64,000 bases of DNA from Tritrichomonas foetus. Taxonomy: Eukaryota > Parabasalia > Tritrichomonadida > Tritrichomonadidae. The notes under the pieces were generated by a model, which was not told where the DNA came from, made no database searches, and saw nothing but the letters and a program-made list of their open reading frames with translations. Position numbers and translations under genes: made by a program. This document shows positions 8,784 through 18,900 of this stretch, piece by piece. The DNA is taken from NCBI GenBank assembly GCA_001839685.1, contig MLAK01000577.1:5630-69629 (forward strand), written 5' to 3'. The first letter of the stretch is position 1; each line of letters starts with the position of its first letter.

Positions 8784-9212
8784 TAGAAGATAAGCTCACT
8801 CTAATATTTAATTAATTTTATTTTAAAAAGTGAAAACTATATCAAAAAGTTATCATTAAACGGTCTCTGTAAATACATATTTTTTTATAAATCCATGGAC
8901 GAAAGGAAAAGTTCGATTTCCAATTGAAGAAACATTATTCTGTAAATTTCCTTGAAAATCCATGCTCTTTAGTAGATGGTCTTTGTAAGCTAATAGCTTG
9001 ATATATGTAGATGAAAGATATTTCTGACTTTATCTTATTCTCTCACATCAATTTTTTTGTCAATATTTAAGATTTTATATGGTCGTGTAATGTCAAAATT
9101 TGGCCAGATATCCACAGAACTATAGGTGTCATTTTTCCAAATTGTTTTTCAAATGTGCGGCCAATTTACTGTTTATTAATTCTGAGCAAACTATTTTTTT
9201 CAAGTTTTTCTC
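8784..9212. other. Intergenic, no gene seen
   Basis: Divergent spacer between PCMT and the CUE-domain gene. A tRNA-T-arm-like hairpin at 8905-8921 was checked and has no matching acceptor stem. Nothing else is seen. Confidence 0.5.
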
Positions 9213-10664
9213 ATGAATTCCAAAGCAAACATCGCGCATCTCCAAGAAATGTTTCCAAACAAGGATGTTTCACTTATTACACTTCTCTTAAGCGAATGCC
9301 GTGACATGGAAGACGTCATTGAAAGATTGCAAACAAATGACGAATCCACCTATTGGAAATCAAGCACAAGGAAGACAAATCCAGCTGAAAAAACAAAGGC
9401 ACGTGGTCCAAGAAAGCCGCGCGATCCAAATGCTCCACAGAAGCCACGTGGCCCTCCAGTCGAGAAGAAACCTGAGCCAAAACCAGAACCAAAAGTTGTT
9501 GTTCACAAGAAAAAAGCTATTCAATTTGGAAAAGCTTCCAACGCAACATGGGGCGATATCAAAGTGAATGAAAATGGCGAAATTATTACCCCAGAACCAC
9601 AAGTTCCTCCTCCAGTTGAACCACAAGTTGAAACACCAGAGAAAGTCGAAAAACCAGTCGAACAGCCAGTCAGTCAACCAACACCAAATCCACAGCCGAA
9701 TAAATCAGCACCAAAGCAAAAGCAACAACGAAACCAACAGCAAGCCAAACAAGAACCAGAACAACAACAGCAACAAAATAAAGCTCCAGAGCCAACTCCA
9801 GAACCAGAATCTCAATCGCAAATTCAAAAACCAGATCAGCCAGCTCCAGAGCCAATTCAACAACAGCAACCAGCTCAACAGAAAGCTAAACGTTCTCCAC
9901 AAAGACTTGTTCTTCTTCTTCCATCAAGCTTAGCTGCCATCAAGCCAGATCTTTCCAAATTCGGAATTTTTGCAGGTCCTCTTGTGAGGGAAGTTCCTCC
10001 TCCTCCAGAGCCAGTTCCAGCGCCAGAACCAGAGAAGATCTATATTGTTCAGCAACCAGTACGTCCAAAAGTTTGCATTTCGAACGATTATCATCGCTTC
10101 GAAATTCAAAAAGCTCCAACTCCTCCTCCACAGCCTGCTCCACAACCAGCCCAGCCAGCAACACCACCGCCACCACAGCCACAGCCACAGCCAGCACAGC
10201 AGCCAGCCCCACAGCAACAGCAACCACAGCCCCAAGCTCAATCCCAACAAATTAAAGATGATGCTCAAGATGTCCAAGACAGACCACCATTCCCACATGG
10301 ATATCCATACCCGTATCCATACCCATACCCATTCATGCCATACCCACCATTCGAAAGCAACGGAGCTGTTCCACAACCAGTCACATATGCATTTCCACCA
10401 GGATATGCTTTCCCACCAGGATACACAGTTCCATCTTACCCACCAGCACAGCAGCAACAACGCCCACAGCCGATGGAAGAATCAAGGAGGGCTCCAGGCG
10501 GTAACCAGCACATGCCAATGAGGAAGGCTGGATTCCACCAAGACCCACAACAACAGCCACCACAACCACAGCCATACTACTATCCACAACAGTCACAGCC
10601 ACAACAACCTCCAGCAGAACCCTATCGTGCCTATCAACCACCATTCAATAACAGACCATATTAA
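9213..10664 (+). CDS. CUE-like domain plus Pro/Gln-rich protein
   Basis: Residues about 6-43 (IAHLQEMFPNKDVSLITLLL, then MEDVIERLQ) fit a CUE-type ubiquitin-binding three-helix domain, with the MFP signature at 13-15. A basic RGPRKPRDPNAPQKPRGP segment follows. Residues 85-125 (KKAIQFGKASNATWGDIKV) are of normal complexity. The rest is Pro/Gln/Glu repeats, with one ordered island near 225-300 (SPQRLVLLLPSSLAAIKPDL and NDYHRFEIQKAP), a YPYPYPYPYP run and an aromatic PPGYAFPPGY stretch. A CUE domain followed by a long Gln-rich region resembles yeast Def1, which helps ubiquitin ligases act on stalled RNA polymerase II; plant GIP1-like proteins are an alternative. The comparison is of layout only. 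Confidence 0.8.
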   Translation: MNSKANIAHLQEMFPNKDVSLITLLLSECRDMEDVIERLQTNDESTYWKSSTRKTNPAEKTKARGPRKPRDPNAPQKPRGPPVEKKPEPKPEPKVVVHKKKAIQFGKASNATWGDIKVNENGEIITPEPQVPPPVEPQVETPEKVEKPVEQPVSQPTPNPQPNKSAPKQKQQRNQQQAKQEPEQQQQQNKAPEPTPEPESQSQIQKPDQPAPEPIQQQQPAQQKAKRSPQRLVLLLPSSLAAIKPDLSKFGIFAGPLVREVPPPPEPVPAPEPEKIYIVQQPVRPKVCISNDYHRFEIQKAPTPPPQPAPQPAQPATPPPPQPQPQPAQQPAPQQQQPQPQAQSQQIKDDAQDVQDRPPFPHGYPYPYPYPYPFMPYPPFESNGAVPQPVTYAFPPGYAFPPGYTVPSYPPAQQQQRPQPMEESRRAPGGNQHMPMRKAGFHQDPQQQPPQPQPYYYPQQSQPQQPPAEPYRAYQPPFNNRPY

Positions 10665-10933
10665 ATAAAGCAATGGATCTTTTCCTAGTTTTGAACTTTT
10701 TTTCTTTGTCTCTTTTTTCATTCAGATGAACTCCTCATTGCTAGAGATGATTGGGAAATCTATTTCATCTGTCATCAAGAATGTAAGTCTGAGAAATGTC
10801 GTAATGAAAAAAATGACAGTCTATTGTCATGAATCATTTCGAAAATAACAGACATTTTCTAAAAAAATATTTCGACGAATAGAAATGTTTTAGTACACTA
10901 ATAAATAATACTCGTTATGGATAACAGCTGAGC

Positions 10934-11302
10934 TTATTCACATGTTCGAGAAACGAATTCTTTTACAATATCATGTATTACATGACCATTCAAATCCATG
11001 AGAATGAGGCGCTTATCCATAAAGGGCTTCACTACATCATAGTTTTCATCGAACCATTTAATCATTAATTCTTTCCTTCTTGTATATTCTCTAGAAAGTG
11101 GAATGTTTAATTCATGTGAAATAATTTTTGACAATGTATGAATTTCTTCTTTAGCAATTTTAGGACCAAATTTCTTGGTCAGCATTTTCCATGCTTTTGA
11201 TGTTAATGGATTGAAACCTTTTCTTTTTTCTTCAATAAACTTTTTTTCTCTTTCACATTGTGCCTTTTTGGAGTTAGCTAATGATTGTGCATGGGATTTC
11301 AT
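10934..11302 (-). CDS. Small basic protein, unknown
   Basis: A 122-residue helical protein. The N terminus is strongly basic (KSHAQSLANSKKAQCEREKK), followed by AWKMLTKKFGPKIAKEEIHTL and a segment around TRRKELMIKWFDENYDVV with a pattern of conserved-looking aromatic and charged residues. This could be a small DNA-binding or RNA-binding helical domain, but no family is recognised. No membrane segment. The ATG at 11302 is the first in frame. AGGTCAA lies about 70 bp upstream (11373-11379) and its inverse at 11404-11410. Confidence 0.7.
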   Translation of the reverse strand: MKSHAQSLANSKKAQCEREKKFIEEKRKGFNPLTSKAWKMLTKKFGPKIAKEEIHTLSKIISHELNIPLSREYTRRKELMIKWFDENYDVVKPFMDKRLILMDLNGHVIHDIVKEFVSRTCE

Positions 11303-12118
11303 CTTATGTTTTAATTAAAATAATTTGAAAGAGTAATCTCGAGAATCACTCCAGACAAAAAAATTTCATTAAAGGTCAATTCTCACTTTTTGATATGCTT
11401 AAATTGACCTATTAACCGAAAATTGGCAGACTTTTGACTCTATGAAGAAAACAAACATACTCTGTGTATATCATTACCAAATTTAGTTAAAGTCAAGAAA
11501 ACATGAGTAGCATGTCGAAATGATGTTAACTTCTTAAAACACTCAAAGTTTACTTAAAATAAATGAAACGCATTCATAACTTTCAAGAAATTCGAATGCG
11601 AAATAATGAATCTAATTCAATCGAAAATTAGTGTTGTATTTTCATAAAGTGAAGCTTTCTCCTTTTTCTCCTTATATAATGTGTCTTCAAAAAATAAAAA
11701 TTAAAAAAAGTATTTATTATATAATTTTTTATTGTCGAAATCGCCAATTTTGACTTTCTTCTATGAAGATGCATTGAATAATTGTATTAGATTATGTATT
11801 CTACTTTATTCAATAGATACTTTATTTGCTTTCTCAAAAAATGCAAATTATTTCTTCGACGAATCTGCTTGGAGGAGTTAAATCATCGATGATTTAAGAG
11901 GAAAAATGCATTGTTTATTTTCTTAAGTTAAATAAGAATTAATTTTTCCTTTTTGTTCATTCGAAATAAGAATTCCGACTGAAACGTTGTTTTCATCTTT
12001 ATTATTAGCCTGTACCGTATATGTAAATGTTATTGGAATATAGAAAGAGGCGAAAAATGAGAAATGTAAGAAATAATATTTTTAATTAAAAGATATATAA
12101 AAGATTTGTTTCTTCAAC
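11303..12118. other. Intergenic with a 20-bp perfect palindrome
   Basis: AT-rich, no open frame of note. TTAAATCATCGATGATTTAA at 11878-11897 is a perfect palindrome. The region lies upstream of the gene ending at 11302 and downstream of eIF1, both on the minus strand. Confidence 0.55.
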
Positions 12119-12472
12119 TTATAAAACACCATGAATCTTCACTTGCTCTTTGCGGCAAATCTTCTCGTTAATGAGGAAGTCGGCGATAACTTTTCTCTGA
12201 TCTCCGGTCAATTGGAGGACCCTTCCGGCTGCGTCATCTTCGACAATTGTTCCGTTGCAGCAAAAGTTCTTCTTGAAGTACTGCATCACTTTCTTCAGGT
12301 TGAGTTTCGGTGGGAGGCCTTGGACGAGTGTTAAACATTTTTTACCATTTCTTTGTTGGATTCGAATGTGGACTTCGTTTACTGGCTCTGAAATTACGCC
12401 AACAGTTGGATCGTCTTTGTCATCGAATGGATCTTCTGGAAGATCGGCGTCTTTGAATGGATCAGCGCTCAT
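12119..12472 (-). CDS. EIF1: Translation initiation factor eIF1 (SUI1)
   Basis: eIF1 binds the 40S subunit near the P site and enforces AUG selection during scanning. The 117-residue protein has the usual short acidic N-terminal tail (about 1-30, DPFKDADLPEDPFDD) followed by the SUI1 fold: VHIRIQQRNGKKCLTLVQGL, LNLKKVMQYFKKNFCCNGTI, then LQLTGDQRKVIADFLI and the closing KEQVKIHGV strand. Human eIF1 is 113 residues, so it is complete. The ATG gives the expected MSAD-type start. It is cytosolic. Together with NIP7 and the REI1-like gene it is one of three ribosome and translation genes in the window. Confidence 0.96.
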   Translation of the reverse strand: MSADPFKDADLPEDPFDDKDDPTVGVISEPVNEVHIRIQQRNGKKCLTLVQGLPPKLNLKKVMQYFKKNFCCNGTIVEDDAAGRVLQLTGDQRKVIADFLINEKICRKEQVKIHGVL

Positions 12473-13475
12473 TTTTGGAAAATTCTGGCTTACAATTCAA
12501 ATTCTTGGCTAGATCTAAATTTTTCTGTGATGGACGAAAATTTTGCATTGAAAACCAATTTTTTATTGAAAATCTGACACTTTGATGTTCCAATCATTTT
12601 AGCATAGATACCAATATTATTGAAATGTCTTTTTTTGATAACAATGGAAAACCCATGTTAAAACAGCAAGATTGTAAATCACCTTATCTCAAGAAGATTT
12701 CCTGAAAGGAAAGATATTGGATTATATTTGAATGGAATCAGTCGAAATTTTTAAAATTTCACCATTCATAAAGGTTCATATGCACTTACTCTTATAATTA
12801 TATTTTCCAAAATGAACTAATGAAATATCTTCAACTCTCTCAAAAGAACAACATATTCCATAGAATTTATTCTCAAGATCATGTCTTCTCCTTAGGAGAG
12901 GGGATTTACGAAGTACACACTAGCAGCATACAATTGGTTATAATGGAAGTTGGCTTTGTCAAATAAATTTATTTTAAGAAAGCTCAAAAACAAAGAAATT
13001 CTTCATAATCCGTTTTTATTGATCAATCAAAGCTAAATGATCGTAGAATCCCGTATCTATATATAGATATAGATATAGATAAAAAATATCTTTCTCTCCA
13101 GAACTTTGGGATTTGCTTTTGAAGTTTGCAAACCGTTGCATATCAAAAATATTTTTTTTTTTTTTTTTTGATCTGGTTTGACCACACCAATATCATATGT
13201 ATGATGTTTAAACAATTGTACAATTAGTACTGAACAAAATTTTCTAAAAATCAAAATTCATCATTTTAGCGAGTGGACTTACCTTTTATAATCATCTCCT
13301 GAGTTTATGCTTGATAGGAAATATCACTTTAAAGAAATATGATTTGGTCATATTTAATCAATATTAATTGGCTTCTCTACTATAAAGTTATATTTTGATG
13401 TTTGTGAGTATTAAACACAATTGTGGAAGCTAAAAAAATATCAAAATTATTTTCTAACTTTTGAAATATATTCTA
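12473..13475. other. Intergenic, microsatellites
   Basis: About 1 kb without a convincing gene. A TAGATA-type microsatellite runs about 13054-13080 and a T run of about 18 bases sits near 13152. A 65-codon frame spanning both is low-complexity and not called. Confidence 0.55.
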
Positions 13476-14027
13476 TTACATTAAAAGGCAACAACTATCT
13501 CCATCATAATTTTGCTCCATATTTTGGAGAATTGACAAATTAATCAATTCTTGAAAAGCTTTTTTGATTTCATCACATCCTTGCTTAGCTGATACTTCAA
13601 AAAATGATGCATTCCATTTTTCAGCAAGGGACTTTCCAAGCTCTGTCGAAACCACTCGATTCTCATTCAAATCACTTTTATTTGCACAGAGAATTAGGGG
13701 AGCATTGGGAACAACAGTGTGAGCTTCTATCATTGATTTATACTTTTCAAGTTTTGAATAACTATTTTTCGAATCGATCGAATAAACTAAGATAAAACAA
13801 TTCGATGATTGAATGGCAGATATTTTGGTGCTATTCAGACTTTCTTTGCCAGAAGTATCAACAATTGAAAGGAACCATTTTTTTTGGTTCATAACCATAC
13901 GAGTTTCAAAATAATCTTGAATTGTTGGAATATATTGTGGTTCAAAAATGTCTCGAGTTTCTCTGAGTAAAATACAAGTTTTTCCACAATTGCTATCGCC
14001 GAGAACGCAAACGTTAAGTCGATTCAT
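13476..14027 (-). CDS. Ras-like small GTPase with CaaX box
   Basis: A 183-residue Ras-superfamily GTPase. The P-loop is GDSNCGKT (10-17), the switch I or effector segment YIPTIQDYF (32-40), switch II DTSGKE (57-62), NKSD (116-119) binds guanine and SAK (146-148) is G5. The C terminus is CCLLM, giving a CLLM CaaX box for prenylation and membrane attachment. Size and effector loop are closer to Ras/Rap/Ral than to Rab. In Ras numbering, which matches without gaps here, position 12 is Ser, 13 is Asn and 61 is Lys, in place of Gly, Gly and Gln. The frame continues upstream to a TTG; the ATG at 14027 places the P-loop ten residues from the start as in Ras. Confidence 0.9.
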   Translation of the reverse strand: MNRLNVCVLGDSNCGKTCILLRETRDIFEPQYIPTIQDYFETRMVMNQKKWFLSIVDTSGKESLNSTKISAIQSSNCFILVYSIDSKNSYSKLEKYKSMIEAHTVVPNAPLILCANKSDLNENRVVSTELGKSLAEKWNASFFEVSAKQGCDEIKKAFQELINLSILQNMEQNYDGDSCCLLM

Positions 14028-14519
14028 TCGCTCGAAGAGTGAAAGTTCTAATAAATGTGATATGTAAAAATTCTGAAAATTCAATTGTAGATAAATAATT
14101 ACTCAAAATTATAGTATACTTTATGAAAAATTGAATTCAATTCAATCTTTATATCTAGAAAATATAGTTATCCAGTGGAAAATTGAATAAAAAGTTATTC
14201 ATTTCCATTTATATCGTTATACAAGATCAATGTAATTGGTTTCTAATTTATGATTATCTACTTTAGTCGAGAGATTTTTCTGTGTAAAATATATAATTAT
14301 TTTGTAAAATCATTGAATAGTTTATTTCGTCTTTGTAAGTGTTTATTGTGGATTACTTCAAAGAATTTATAGTATATTTGATTCTTAATTTGTTATTAAT
14401 ATATTAGAGAAGCATTAATATGGTGAAATAGCATTTTACATTGGCGTAAAATAACTATAAATATTCAACGTCCTTTCAAATTATATTATGAAAAATGATG
14501 GTTAGCTGACATATTTCCA
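14028..14519. other. Intergenic, no gene seen
   Basis: AT-rich sequence upstream of the Ras-like gene, with no open frame or RNA-like fold noticed. Confidence 0.5.
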
Positions 14520-15281
14520 GGTTTGATACAATATATTTAATTGATTTTGAAATTACAAAAAAGTTACATTTTCATTACAATTGAAATAAGTAGAAATTCA
14601 AAATCTATTGAAATATTTGAATGGAAATATAACCATTTGTTTTTACGATTTTATCCCTGAAAAACAGATCTTTCGTGCTTACTGAAGAAATTCCATCTAA
14701 TTCTCATGGTATATATTCCTCTACTAAAATAATTTATGGTCTCCATAAATCAGGGTTTGGAATTTCATACCAACGTTGATCAACACGTCATTTTATTATA
14801 TGTCTTGATGATGGCTATATAAACATAATAAAATGGGATTTACATGATATACAAATTCAAAAAAGATGAATTTCCTGAGTTATATGTTCGAAAGTCTTTC
14901 AATAATCGTGAGATTCTCGACTTATATCTTATAATTCTTCGGAGAATTTGATTGATAACATTTGTACTATGGAAATAGCAGCATTTTGTGATAAACTCAA
15001 AAATGAAAATTTCGTTTCAATCAATAAAGATGGATTTCACTTATATCTCCTTTGTAACATTTTTACCATTTACAATAAGTGAAATAATTTGTACGTGATA
15101 AAAGAAAGATTCACTGGCAATAATTTTGATGATTCACTTTTGTTAATTATCGACTTTTCTCTCTAAGTGTGAAGGTTACAATCAAATCAAAGAATGTTCA
15201 TATTTCTTCTGTAGTAAGAACCAAACTATTTGTCATTTTCCTTTCCTAATATTCTACCAATATGTCCCTTTTACGAAATAG
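14520..15281 (+). pseudogene. Decayed reading frame, family unknown
   Basis: No long open frame exists here, yet successive short frames on the plus strand read like protein of normal composition and hand over to each other through stops and frameshifts. Examples are IEIFEWKYNHLFLRFYP (about 14605-14656), EEIPSNSHGIYSSTKIIYGL (about 14685-14744), then HFIICLDDGYINIIKWDLHD, DEFPELYVRKSFNNREILDL, DNICTMEIAAFCDKLKNENF and finally a Cys-rich KCEGYNQIKECSYFFCSKNQ stretch ending at a stop at 15279-15281. At least four shifts or stops are needed. This is the pattern of an old transposon gene or dead family member. I cannot name the family. Confidence 0.45.
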
Positions 15282-15930
15282 TGCCATTAAAAGCATCATA
15301 ATCATGTCCCAAAAAATTACATCTAGACAGTTGTTCATAAAATTTTCAACAATGCTTTTTTAAAAATTACCAAATCTGTGTTCTAATGCTGATCAAGCTT
15401 TTATATGTATGTATATATTTAATATGATATTAATTTAATTGACCATCTCAAAATCCCGTCACTCACCCAATTTGACTTGATAATTCATAGGATATTCCAC
15501 ATTCCGAATTAACATTCAATTATATTTACTAGGATTCACTCTAATTAGTACCATATAGCTATCTTACAATATTCATACTCGTAATTGCATTGATGTAATT
15601 CCACAGTCATCATGATGGATTTTTCTTTTTGAATGATTCTTCATCAACCCCACTTTTTGAAAGGAAGTGATTAAACAATTGACTTACACAACTTTTCATT
15701 CCACGAAATTTTGAATAATAAATTCAAAGTGAATCCAATTGAAAATATTTCTACAGTTCTTCAATTTTTAAATCAACTTTATAATTTGATCAATTTTTTG
15801 AGAAAAGTCTTGAAGTGCTATTGTGAAAAAATAGATATCCGTGAATCGAATTTCAGAAGAATATTATATTGACAAATTCGAAATTGAAATAATATAATTC
15901 TTAGAAAATTTGCTAATAACGTATATTTCT
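15282..15930. other. Intergenic, no gene seen
   Basis: AT-rich upstream region of the large repeat protein. An ACGTA core lies at 15919-15923, 8 bp from the ATG at 15931. Nothing else stands out. Confidence 0.5.
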
Positions 15931-18900
15931 ATGAGTGAGCCAATGGAACAAAAGCCGCCACCAAAGAGGTTCAGACGCCCCAAAGTCGCAAAGATGAATA
16001 ATGATCCATTCACTGATGCCGCTTTTCTTGCGCTTCTCGAGCAAGCCGAAAATGATCCAATGGCAGCGCCTCCAGCATCAAAGCCTCGGCTGGCGCGGAC
16101 ACCGGTAAATAACTCCGACGATAATAAAACATCAACAGAAGAGCCGACAAATGAAGAAAACAATCAAAACAACGAAAATGATCAAAATCAAATAAAATCC
16201 CCAGAAAACGATCAAAAATCCGATAGCATTGAAAATATCAACAACAACGATAATAACAATAATAATAATTCGAATGAAGCCATTTCAAACCTTAGCAATA
16301 AAGAAAATGAAAATGAATCTCAATTTCCTTTAAAACCAACTTTGGCAGTTTCTCCGCCGGAAACAACAAAAAGAAATGCCACTGATAATGAGGACGAAAC
16401 ATTTGGCGAATCTGTCCCAGAAGAAGGCGAAAAAAAGAAGCTTTCTTCACCAAAAAAGCTGCCGCCGCGTCGCCCTCTGAAAAAAGTGGCAGAATATAAA
16501 TCAATTCTGAATGAAGATATTGACCCACAATATTTGGGAAATGACCAAAGTTTAGAAGATGCTGCACCTCCAATTTCCAAGCCAAAAATGGCTCGAACAC
16601 CTGCTGAAACTTCACGTGAAAATCTTGATGAATCACTCGAAGACGAAATCCCGCCTTCATCAAAACCAAAAATGGCAAGAACTCCAATTGAAACAAAAAG
16701 AGACGAAAATGAAAACAATAATTCGCAAGAAAATGAAAACAATAATTCACAAGAAAATGAAAACATTAATTCNNNNNNNNNNNNNNNNNNNNNNNNNNNN
16801 NNNNNNNNNNNNNNNNNNNNNNNNNNNNNNNNNNNNNNNNNNNNNNNNNNNNNNNNNNNNNNNNNNNNNNNNNNNNNNNNNNNNNNNNNNNNNNNNNNNN
16901 NNNNNNNNNNNNNNNNNNNNNNNNNNNNNNNNNNNNNNNNNNNNNNNNNNNNNNNNNNNNNNNNNNNNNNNNNNNNNNNNNNNNNNNNNNNNNNNNNNNN
17001 NNNNNNNNNNNNNNNNNNNNNNNNNNNNNNNNNNNNNNNNNNNNNNNNNNNNNAAAACAATAATTCTCAAGAAAATGAAAACAATAATTCTCAAGAAAAT
17101 GAAACTCCTAAGCCCATTGAAGCTCAAAAATGTGATGACAATATCAATGAATCCCTTGAAGATGAGGTTCCTCCAATGTCAAAGCCAAAAATGGCAAGAA
17201 CGCCAGTAAATCAAATCAGAAATGAAATTGATGAATCACTTGAAGACGAAATTCCCCCTTCTTCCACTCCAAAAATGGCAAGAACACCAATCGTGAAAGA
17301 CAGAAGCGAGGACGACTCAAATAATCTACAAAAAGAATCAGCTGAAGATATAATTTCTCCAATGTCAAATCCAAATATGGCAAGAACCTCGGTCAGCCTC
17401 ACCGGATGTGAAAATGAATCACTAAGTAACCAAACAAATAACGAAGAAACAAATGAAAATGAATCAAATGAACAAGAAAATAATGAAAAGAATCCAAAAA
17501 ATGAAGAAATTGATGACCTTAAAGAAGAAGTAAACGAAATAAATGTTGAGACTAATGACAACAAAACTGAAGAAGAAGAAATCATGGGAAAAGAAGAACG
17601 AAACGATAATGTTGACAATGTTAATGATGAAGAAATTCCTGCAGATTCTTCAAGGAAGGTTGAACTTCCATCTGAAGAGCTTGACATTCAAAAATTGAAT
17701 TTTTCCAAACTTCCTCGCACACCAGTGAATGAATCGATTGGTGATGACGCCCCAGTTGAGCTTGAAGAAGTTGGACCAATTCCAGAAAGTACTTTGAAAT
17801 CATTTGAGAAATCTGCTCGTCAAGAAGACCTCGAATCAGTCATTGCAGAACTTTACAGTGAAACTCAAGAAGAAGTAGATGATATAAATCCGATTACTGC
17901 TATCATTGAACCAACTGCTCAAGCAAGTGCGCCTAATCGAATGAAAAACAAGAAAAAGAACCCAATTTCCCACAATAATTCACCAAATGAAATTGAAGCA
18001 ATTTCAAATGGAAATATGAATGATTTAATGGGAAATAGTGAAAAGGAATGTACAAGTGTGGCTGTGCAAACTTTACCAACAGCACTAGGACCTCTGAAAC
18101 CAGAAAGTGATTTGTCACAAAGAATTGATTCTCCAGTTAAACAGCCAATTCCCAAAAAGACATTCAAAGGGCTGAATAATCCTCCGCTTAAACTTCCAGA
18201 TTTAGAATTCACTGATGACACTGAGAATAATTCTGCTTACAATTTGATTGAAGAAGAAACCCTTGATGATCAAGAAAATAGCGATATTTTCAATCCCAAC
18301 GAAAACTGTAACAACCAAAACAAACCTATTAACCCAATCCAGAGCACAGTTTATCATAGTGTTCTTGAAGATGAAAGCTACTCCGACGAAGACTACGACG
18401 AGGACGACAAAAATAATGAAATTGAAGAAGATAATTATGATGAAGATAAAATCAAAATCACTGATCAAAGCCAGGAATTAGAAAAGCTTAAAGATAACAA
18501 CAAAGCAAGTTCACTTAAGCATCCATCCAAAATACCAATGAAGAATTCTATGTCAAAAACAAGTGAAGTTAAAAAAGGAAAGGGAATTCCTTCTAACAAA
18601 AATAACAATCAAAATCAACTCGACAGCCAAATTCAAAACAGCAAAATTGATGATGAAAACGAAAATGAAGAAAATGAAAATGAAGAAAATGAAAATGAAA
18701 ATGGTGGAAAACATGTTTTTAGTGAAGATGAAATACGACTATATTCGCCGTTAATTCATCTGAGAAGCAATATTCGATCGAGATTAAATGCGCTTGCATC
18801 AATTGCCAAACCTTCATTTCCTGCTACACAAGATCGCGAACAATTATTGATAAAATACCTCGTGCAAGCCCAATATCACCTCGAGTATGACAAGCTTGAT

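Noticed and set aside
8905..8921. GGAAAAGTTCGATTTCC looks like a tRNA T arm (5-bp stem, 7-nt loop)
   Set aside because: The next seven bases have no pairing partner at the distance of a tRNA acceptor stem, and no anticodon arm is present.
9360..10644. Several long frames antisense to the Pro/Gln-rich gene
   Set aside because: They are reverse readings of CCA/CAA/CAG repeats giving Trp/Leu/Val strings; the plus-strand gene explains the openness.
13057..13254. 65-codon minus-strand frame
   Set aside because: It is made from the TAGATA microsatellite and a T run and has no normal protein composition.
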